64,000 nt of DNA from Siphonodentalium dalli (Eukaryota > Mollusca > Scaphopoda > Gadilida > Siphonodentaliidae): contig CP136067.1 in the NCBI GenBank assembly GCA_032622095.1, forward strand, positions 120,937,030-121,001,029, given 5' to 3'. Positions 56,601 to 64,000 of the stretch are shown here, piece by piece (within the stretch, counting starts at the first letter, position 1; every line of letters begins with the position of its first letter). The translations under genes and the position numbers were made by a program. The notes under the pieces are model-generated. The model saw only the letters and a program-made list of their open reading frames with translations, did not search any database and was not told the DNA's origin.

Positions 56601-58823
56601 ATAAAGACATTATCCTTTAGCCCATCCGACTGTTCTGGGGATGCTAGGATAGTAGATATCCAGAAAGAAAAAAATACGTCTGGTCAAGTTGATTCAGAAC
56701 AGCCTTGAAACGGATGTGGAAATACAATCTTACCACACCAAAAACACCAACACGCATGCCATTCTATATCTGAAACATGCACCTGGTGTAGGGGTTTATA
56801 CCGTGGCCCATTTCATTCCCACTCTCATGGCGCATGTCCACAAACTAGCACCGCGAGTATTGTTCTTCTCTGCTGAGAGCTATTCGACGAGATGACTGCG
56901 GGACGTCACACAGATTGCTTAGGATCATGGTCAAGAGTGTGGGTAGTCGGTACATTATGGTATTCTCCTTAGCAGATAGGCATCTGTCCAAGGGAAGGAG
57001 ACAGTTAGCTACCTTCGAAACACTGCCGAAGTTATCCGCGTTTGCCAATACGTTCGCTAAGTTTGTGAGTTGAACCATCTATTGAGAAGTGACTAGTTAA
57101 CTGGGAAGTTCGCCAGGTGTACATGTTGTTATTCCCATGGGTATGAGAAAGACACACATAGAGATGACATTCTGTAAGCTTGTATACTTATCGACCATAT
57201 GCCTTTCTAGTTCAAGATGACGAACAAATCCCATATTTAGCAAGTATTTAAAATCTTAAGCTAGACACCGGAAAATTAATTGTTTGAAACGTTATGATTA
57301 GAGGAACCCTTCTCCCAGGAAGTGTTGAATACTTTGTCGGTGTGAGCGACCTAGATTTATCAGGGGCAAAAAAATGGAAACTGGTCCAGATTATTAAGGA
57401 TGTGGCAAATCAGAATCTGTTAGGTAATTGTTCTAATATGGCTATTCGGCCCACCGACGGTTACGGCCATTATCGGCTCGAAGTGTCGAATGGATTTCGA
57501 AATGCCACATCGCGATATTAATTGTGGGTGTTCGTACTTCCAGAAGGATACGAGCAATCTTATGCGTTTTGATACGTTTTAAGTTGAACTACTAGATGGT
57601 TTGTGTATAGTTTCGTTGAAATTTGTATGTGAAAATATCGATTTCTTTTCAATGGCCTCCAGCTTAGCTGCCATCTTGACCTTGAGTATCAATTGCCAAA
57701 CTCAAATATTTCATATCAAAATGTAATGGTGGGTAGAATTCGCGAAACATTAACGCCCATCGTAAGAAAGTAAAGGAATGTAGGCGTGTTTTCAAATATC
57801 GGTCGCCATTTTGGCCGCCATCTTAGATTTGGGAAACCACTTCTTGCATGGGATGTAAGATAATTACTTCACCACAGTATTTCCAACTCAGCTGTAAGCA
57901 TGGGTGGAGTTGTCTCGACAATAATGCCCAATGATGTGAATATGAGGGATTTTCGGTGATTTTTATAAATCTGTCCGCCATTGTGGGCGCCATTTTGGAT
58001 TTGGGGGAGTTTTATTTGGATGCAATATAAGGACAGTTCTTCGACTCAGTGTTCCCAGCTCACAATAGTAAGCAGGTGTGGAGTTGTCGTGACAATAACT
58101 CTCACTGATGTTAAAATCAGCTATTTTCGGCTATTTTTCTATTTATGGTGGCCATTTTGGCCGCCATCTTGGATTATATGAATATTCCCCAACTCAGGTA
58201 AAAGAAGAATCCTACCCCGGGTATCTTCTGCACATATATAATCATGACTGGAGTAATAATAGCAATAACACTCATAGATTCGAAACAGACATTGCGTTAT
58301 TAGAGTCGATTTGGCTTTCACCAGATTATACCGGCATTTGGGAAAACGTGATATCTGACAAAAATATCCAACAAGGAATGGATATTATGGTCCCCGTGTG
58401 TTCGCCAATGAATTTTCGAGACGATAAATGTATAAAATCGCGTCAAGGTGCCAATATTTTCCCACAGAGACAAACGAAAGGTGGTGAAATGTCCGAAAAA
58501 TAGCAACTTTCACATTTCGGCGGCCATCTTGGCCGCCATATTGGATTTTTTGTGTCTGATTTTTGGCTAACTTGTAAGGGTTGTATATTACCATAACGAA
58601 TCGAACGGAAAACAAGACCGTATGTGACATCATATTTACTATAACGGCGATCAGAGACCTGGTGCATATAAAAAATGGCCGCCATCTTGTCTGGAGTCTC
58701 TGCAGCCACTTTTTCTTTCTTGTTAACAACCGAAAACAATTAGAGGAGACATTAAGAAAGAAAATTAGTTGGGTGAAGTTGAGTCATGTGGGGGTGCAGA
58801 GGTATACCAATATCTCCTGGACT

Positions 58824-59010
58824 GGTGGTAATTTCATCAATGGGCTAGTAAACTCACAAACCAAATTTCATTCCATTCAGTTCAGATCACTTACTAAAGT
58901 TCCCATCCGGAAACGAAAGTAAAGTGCAATTTCCAAAAATGAAAGTGGCAATGGCACTGAAGCTCAACTTGAATATGGGCTATTGTCAAATGTTACAGTT
59001 AATGGACGAT
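58824..59010. other. Spacer between foldback B and the tandem array
   Basis: Unique sequence; nothing recognised. Confidence 0.3.
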
Positions 59011-59955
59011 AGGGAATGCAGAGAGTTTGTATATCTATGAAATACTAAACACCCAATGGATTTAGTCATACAAAGAGAATACAAGATGGCCGCTGGCAGC
59101 CATGTTTTTAACAAAATTCTAAGAAAAAAATAGTAAGCTCCAATATAGAGGACACTCCGAAGATCCATATGAAGTTTGCTGACGATCAGATGAGAGATGT
59201 GACCTGTAGGGAGTGTTAAAGATTTAGCGATACAAAGAGTAAAATCCAAGATGACCATTGGCAGCCATATTTTTTTAACAGAATTCGGCGAAAATGGTAA
59301 GCTCCCTTCCAGATGTCACCCGAAGATCCATATGAAGTTTGGTGACGATCGGATGAGAGATGAGACCTGTAGGGAGTGCTAAGGGATTTAGTGATACAAA
59401 GAGTAAATCCAAGATGGCCGCTGGCAGCCATGTTTTTTTAACAGAATTCGGAAAAAAGGCAAGTTCCCATCGAGAGGTCACTACAAGGATCCACATGACG
59501 TTTGTTTATCGGATGAGGGATGTGGCATGTAGTGTGCCAAAGTATTTAGTGATGTAAAGAGTAAAATCCAAGATGGCCGCTGGCGACCATGTTTTGCAAC
59601 AAAATTCGAGTAACAAAATGGTAGGCTCCCATCTAGAGGTCAACCCGATTACCCATATGAAGTTTGATGAAGATCGCGTTAGGGGTGTGGCCTGTATGGT
59701 GTGCTATTCAAAGCTGAAATCCAAGATGGCCATTGGCGGCCATGTTTTTCAAAAATATTCGGGGAAAAAGGTAAGCTCCAATCCAGAGGTCATCCCAACG
59801 AACCTTATGACGTTTAGCGACGATCGGATGAGGGATGTGGCCTGTAGGGTGTGCCAAAGGAAATTGTTCACGGACGCACACACGGACCGACACACGGACG
59901 GACGGACAGTTGCAAAACAGTATAGTCTCTTTTTTTAAAGGGGGTATAATGAAAT
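59010..59955. repeat. Tandem array of 153-165-bp units with ACGG-rich tail
   Basis: AAGATGGCCGCTGGCAGCCA-type anchors at 59083, 59248, 59411, 59570 and 59723 (spacings 165, 163, 159, 153). Each unit continues AACAAAATTC, AGGTAAGCTCC, AGAGGTCA, CATATGAAGTTTG, GACGATCGGATGAG and GTGGCCTGTAGGGTGTG. After the last unit comes GGACGCACACACGGACCGAC and a GGACGGACGGACAG stretch ending in a poly-T run and GGGGGTATAATG. Such GGAC-rich tails close some marine invertebrate repeats, so the array may be the body of one element. Non-coding. Confidence 0.85.
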
Positions 59956-61209
59956 TAATTAATGTACACAATACACTCCACATTCATTCTTCATCTTTCT
60001 ATTGACTGCTCAGCATAAAAATATTAATGCCGCCCCAAGTTGAGCTGCAGTGTCATTGACACTGTCATTCTATAGAGCAGAGAGTTTTACATAATGAATT
60101 ACCTCAGTCCATATGGCCGTCTTAGCGGGAAAATATGGATTTATATATATACCCCGGCCAAGAGCATGGTTGAATTGATATGATGATGGTAGGGCGAACT
60201 CATGCCGTCAGAAAATGTACCGTCATTGTTTTTCTATAATTGTCATGTTCGCGGTCTTTGGCAGTGTCTGGAATATGCTGCGCTGGTGTTTGCAAAACGA
60301 CATACATGTAAATGTATATAGCCATCTTGATTATAGTCGATTTGCAACAACTAATGCAACCGGTGTTAAATTATTTTCGCAATGTATATGTTTTTGAATG
60401 ATTCATACACATAATGACTTTTCCTGGACATGTTCAGATTATCCGAAAACACTGCAAAAATGACGTCTTTAGAAAAACTAACGGTCCTTTTTTCTTAACA
60501 GCATCAGTTTGCCCTAACAGCATCAGTAGGATGTACATATCAGCATCATAGAACATTGGCAAGACCACTTGACCAGGAGTGATATCATAATTGTGCAAGG
60601 TTCAAAGAGTCCCATATTTCCAAAATAATTGGACTGTTACGGGTCAATATGATCATCGTCACTTAAATCGTGCAATTTCGAGTTGAGACATTCGCCTAAA
60701 ACGGAATATTATTATTAATGAACAGTTTAGGTATCAACTAAGAAATATATTACATGCACTGTTTGGGTTTTTTTTTTCAATGTTATAAACTTCCCTGTCA
60801 CCACATGAACATGTTCCCAGATTTTGAACTGGTGGAATATGATCTGAGTACGTGCGTAGTTAGAGTTTCGTGGAACAATCTACGTTCAGCGTCAATCCAT
60901 ATCGATTGTGATCGTGCTCTACACTCGGACACTTTTCTGACTTTAGTGGAGTAAGATGTTTATTCATCTGAGTCATTAAGATGATCCCATCAGCTGCATG
61001 GCATCGCCATAATAGTTTGATTGACCATATTACAAAAGTAGCTATACATTTATCAGAAAGTTCGTTTGATAATATAGTTTTTAACACAATGTTGCCCATA
61101 TGTATGCGTACAGTATTATAAACAATGAAATACAGATTTAGCAATGGCGTAGTTTGATTTGCATTTTGATATATCTAAGTGTTTTGACGTTAATCATTAC
61201 AACTGTCTT
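59956..61209. other. Gene-free stretch
   Basis: No coding similarity or matched repeat. Confidence 0.3.
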
Positions 61210-61609
61210 TATAGTCACATTATTACAATGATGTTTATATTATAGTCACATTATTACACTGATGTTTAAATTATAGTCACATTATTAAACTGATGTTTAT
61301 ATTATAGTGAAATGATTAAACTGATGTTTATATTATAGTGAAATTATTACACTGATGTTTATATTATAGTGAAATTATTACACTGATGTTTATATTATAG
61401 TCACATTATTACACTGATGTTTATATTATAGTCACATTATTACACTGATGTTTATATTATAGTCACATTATTACACTGATGTTTAAATTATAGTCATATT
61501 ATTACACTGATGTTTATATTATAGTCACATTATTACACTGATGTTTATATTATAGTCACATTATTACACTGATGTTTATATAATAGTCACTCTGTAACAC
61601 TGATGTTTC
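61210..61609. repeat. 31-bp tandem repeat, about 13 units
   Basis: Unit TATAGTCACATTATTACACT plus GATGTTTATAT. Consecutive starts at 61212 and 61243 give 31 bp. A variant with TAGTGAAAT in place of TAGTCACAT is clustered at about 61306-61375, showing local homogenisation. Confidence 0.95.
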
Positions 61610-61689
61610 AGCTCCATGAAATTCGTTCCCATGCAGTTCACAATTAAGATACTAGCCGATTTAGCAAAGAACAGTGATATACATGCATC

Positions 61690-62410
61690 GACCCCCACCA
61701 TGCACGACTTCAGCAAATTTTCGAAAACTTGGAAGGGGCTATTCGGACTCGGTCCTGATTTATGGACGCCAGCGCCCCTGATTTATGGACGCCCGCGGGG
61801 TGGCACCACACGAATATGCAACGATTCCTGGGTGGCCAACATAATTATGCATGATTACAGAGCCGATTTTGCAACGTAATGTGCTATTTTACCCCCTTCC
61901 TCCTATTCACGAATTGTGGACGTCCGTGTGGTCGCATCGCATGCACTCATATATGCGAGGATTGTCAGGGTGGCTTCTGTGGTTCTGACGAAAGAACTGA
62001 TATACATGTTCGTACTGCTGTCTGAGAATATTTTATTGGGAACGAAATTCACAGAGCTTAATATTTGAGTCAGCTACAGAACTAATTTAACAACGAAATA
62101 TAATGCAAGCTTTTTAATCCTCCGCGCAAAACTTCCACCCAATTTTCAAACACTTGGAAGGGCTTATTTGGACACGTCCCTTCTTTATGTTTCTCCATGG
62201 GGTGGCACCATGCACATGAATGCCAAGATTCCCAGGTGGCCACCATTGTTCTGGTTACATGTGGAGCCGATCTAGCCATGAAAGTTGCCTTTTTGACCTG
62301 CATGCGCGACTTGGAAGGGGCTAGTTGGCCGCGTCTCCACGTTATGGACGCCCATTGGGTGGCACCGCACAAACTGTTGGAGTTTATATTCATGAAAATG
62401 TTTGATTAAG
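61690..62410. repeat. Degenerate repeat, about three units
   Basis: ACTTGGAAGGGNCT at about 61729, 62152 and 62310; GGGTGGCACC at about 61797, 62209 and 62358; and TTATGGACGCC in units one and three. Unit lengths are irregular (about 160-420 bp). Reading frames on both strands are by-products. Confidence 0.65.
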
Positions 62411-62767
62411 TTCCACTCACAATTTGTTGTTGTTTTGGGGGGGGTGACAACGCACCCTCCTAACAACCTTGAAAACAGGAGTTGTAACCTTATACGGTTC
62501 CGTGTGCAACACCACTATATATAGGCTTATATGCGGCCCTCATAACACAAGTAGGGTGATGTTGCGGTCAATGTATGTCTTAATCGCTTACGAGAGTTAT
62601 ATCTGGGTTTTTTAAATATTCAGTAAACATCATGGGGGTTTTAATGTGGTTTTGACCATTTTGACTGGCCACACACGGGGGGTGACACACCACGGTATGA
62701 CTTACTGCAAATGTTGTACAACGGCTATTTGGCACACCATAAAGGAATATACATGCACTGTATATGG
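62411..62767. other. 3' flank of the TRIM/NHL-like gene
   Basis: Presumed 3' untranslated or intergenic sequence on the minus strand; no clear AATAAA near the stop. A G-run lies at 62436-62443. Confidence 0.35.
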
Positions 62768-64000
62768 TCAAACCCCCCATTCGTATATAATTATGTTATG
62801 ATCTGACATGTTGCTGATGGCTAAAACTCTCCCACCACGATTATAACATACACTCCGGGGATAACTAATCGGATTACCCGACAACACAACACGTCCTCCA
62901 GTCCCATCGACTTCCAACTCCAAGAAACTGTTCCCACGGTATGAAGTTACATATATCATGTGACCGACGTCGAACAGGTCCATGGGACTCTGTAAATCAG
63001 GATGAGTTATTGTTCTTATTGTATGTGAAAGGTCGACAGAGAGAACCACAATCGAGTTTCCTCCAAAATCTGAAACGAAAATAGCAGTTTGGTTCTCCGG
63101 AGCACACACGAAACGCGGATCGAGGAACTTATGCTTGGACATAGCAACGACATTGCCATCATCTTTGACTAGACGCACACACAAATCGTCCCGACACACC
63201 ACAGCGATCGTGTCATTAATGCCGGTGATCCCCGAGCATCCCCCAGACACTGGGAACTCTGTAATCAACGACAGATCGCTGAGTTTAAGAACATATACGC
63301 GATCCTGGTAGTATAAGGTTACATAGACCTTTAATGATCCGACATACACGCCACCTGGCTCGCAGGGTAGATCGACTTCCATAAGTACGTTCCCATCTTC
63401 AATGATCAACATCAGTTTGTTTGGGCTACATGTGCCAACGATCAGTGGACACGACTCCGTTTGTCCTGTAAATCGCATGACGGGATGTGTTTCTTCAATA
63501 TTGAGCACCCTCTTTTTCACTAGTCCGCGGAGAGGAGGCTCTTCATTCACACAACAATCATTCACTAACTGACAGGATTCTCCATGGATTCCTCCGATCG
63601 TCTCCGTTGTGTCACGCTGTTTCGCTGATTCACTGAGAGGAGGATCTCCTTTCACTAACACACAAGCTTTCCGGAGGATAACACGGATCATGTCCAGCGT
63701 GTCCCGGTCTATACAAGGGTCTATTGAAGAAAGATCCGAGCATTGTGACTCTAATCTGGTCAGAGTGTCTTTCGAAATCGCCAGCATTTGATTCATCTCC
63801 ACGATTGCCTCACTCATTTTATTCGCCAAGAGGGTCGCTTGTGCACAATCGATTTCCAATTTCGAGTTATCTCTCGCCACATGATCTTCGCAGGCAACGG
63901 ATGCCCCTTCGTGAGAGTCATCTCCCTTTGAATGACAATTCTTCAGCTTTTCTAAATCCGACATCATTAGGTCGATGGAATCATTGATTGTGTGGAGTTG
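62768..64000 (-). CDS. TRIM-type coiled-coil/NHL-like beta-propeller protein, 5' end off window
   Basis: The frame stays open to the window edge. Eleven further codons (QLHTINDSIDL) precede the first Met codon at 63967, so that Met is probably internal and the gene continues rightward. The visible part has a helical, coiled-coil-like segment (first ~20 residues and about 36-105) and an acidic linker (105-160). From about 165 to the end it shows repeated beta strands: LIIEDGNVLMEVDLP, DRVYVLKLSDLSLITEFP, TAIFVSDFGGNSIVVLSVD, MIYVTSYRGNSFLELEVD and VLAISNMSDHNIIIYEWGV. The I-V-x-D/N...G...I-x-V/L pattern is that of NHL-like propellers at the C-terminus of TRIM2/3/71-like proteins. RING and B-box would lie off window. 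Such proteins act as E3 ligases or RNA-binding regulators; the role here is unknown. Confidence 0.75.
   Translation of the reverse strand, partial: QLHTINDSIDLMMSDLEKLKNCHSKGDDSHEGASVACEDHVARDNSKLEIDCAQATLLANKMSEAIVEMNQMLAISKDTLTRLESQCSDLSSIDPCIDRDTLDMIRVILRKACVLVKGDPPLSESAKQRDTTETIGGIHGESCQLVNDCCVNEEPPLRGLVKKRVLNIEETHPVMRFTGQTESCPLIVGTCSPNKLMLIIEDGNVLMEVDLPCEPGGVYVGSLKVYVTLYYQDRVYVLKLSDLSLITEFPVSGGCSGITGINDTIAVVCRDDLCVRLVKDDGNVVAMSKHKFLDPRFVCAPENQTAIFVSDFGGNSIVVLSVDLSHTIRTITHPDLQSPMDLFDVGHMIYVTSYRGNSFLELEVDGTGGRVVLSGNPISYPRSVCYNRGGRVLAISNMSDHNIIIYEWGV

Larger units (their letters stand above)
51011..58823. mobile_element. Giant foldback element B with a LINE inside
   Basis: Left end AGTCCAGGAGATATTGGT (51011), mirrored by ACCAATATCTCCTGGACT (ending 58823). 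The arms agree over long stretches: ATTGTCGAGAAAACTCCA against its mirror at 57910-57930, GGCATTTCGAAATCCATTC near 51537 against 57486-57508, and GACCAGGCGTATACC-like text near 52465. The left arm spans about 51011-52528 and the right about 56600-58823. The left lacks the terminal ~800 bp present in the right (about 57995-58805). Outer right-arm text resembles family A. Without the LINE it is about 4.3 kb. No transposase seen. Confidence 0.8.

Noticed and set aside
58108-58503. 131-codon plus-strand frame
   Set aside because: It lies wholly in the right arm of foldback B, has no known domain, and is not preserved in the left arm.
1-64000. tRNA, rRNA or snRNA genes
   Set aside because: I looked for B-box-like GGTTCGAATCC and other conserved stretches and saw none that could be supported; a dedicated covariance search would be needed to exclude them.

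Overview
This is metazoan nuclear DNA from a repeat-rich, AT-rich genome. Evidence for an animal: a type II membrane FkbM-family methyltransferase, a TRIM-type coiled-coil/NHL-like protein, three groups of non-LTR retrotransposons, a hAT element, and many MITEs and foldback repeats, with no operon-like gene packing. The style (expanded FkbM and TRIM-NHL genes, Jockey- and CR1/L2-like LINEs, foldback satellites) suggests a marine invertebrate, perhaps a mollusc or other lophotrochozoan. That assignment is an inference with low confidence.

Only two loci look like host genes. One is a single-exon FkbM methyltransferase on the minus strand (9425-10438), with a duplicated scrap of its 5' coding end 0.7 kb upstream. 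The other is the 3' part of a TRIM/NHL-like gene on the minus strand (62768 to the right edge), whose frame is still open at the window end. Nearly everything else is mobile or repeated DNA.

Layout. 1-1196: short repeats and an AT microsatellite. 1197-5818: giant foldback element A, about 4.6 kb, whose arms are mirror-image unique sequence plus mirror-image 42-bp satellites. 5880-8440: a degenerate LINE. 8691-9178: a TA-flanked MITE. 9226-11180: the FkbM locus and its 5' duplicate. 11241-12600: a TTAA-flanked MITE, then an R-family repeat broken by a 464-bp foldback MITE. 14311-18251: foldback C, containing a ~300-350-bp tandem repeat and a solo arm of family A. 18888-22810: a cluster of TTAA foldbacks (X1, X2, X3, Y) and palindromes. 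23589-24868: a LINE 3' fragment and another palindrome. 26800-30320: hairpins, R-family copies, a LINE tail and a TTAA MITE. 31-36 kb: inverted repeat pairs in otherwise featureless DNA. 36791-43168: a three-level nest (TTAA MITE, then a hAT with a perfect 8-bp target duplication, then a nearly full-length Jockey-type LINE). 45402-49939: a family A arm, then 3 kb of 35-bp minisatellite carrying four 85-bp GC-rich inserts. 51011-58823: foldback B, with a nearly full-length CR1/L2-like LINE in its centre. 59010-62400: three tandem arrays. 62768-64000: the TRIM/NHL-like gene.

The most distinctive material is a set of very long foldback elements (A, B, C and solo arms) sharing the terminus AGTCCRGGAG. 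A second is a family of 150-170-bp palindromes that keep their hairpin architecture while the arm sequences differ. All coordinates of repeats were read by eye, so boundaries are approximate unless a target duplication is quoted.
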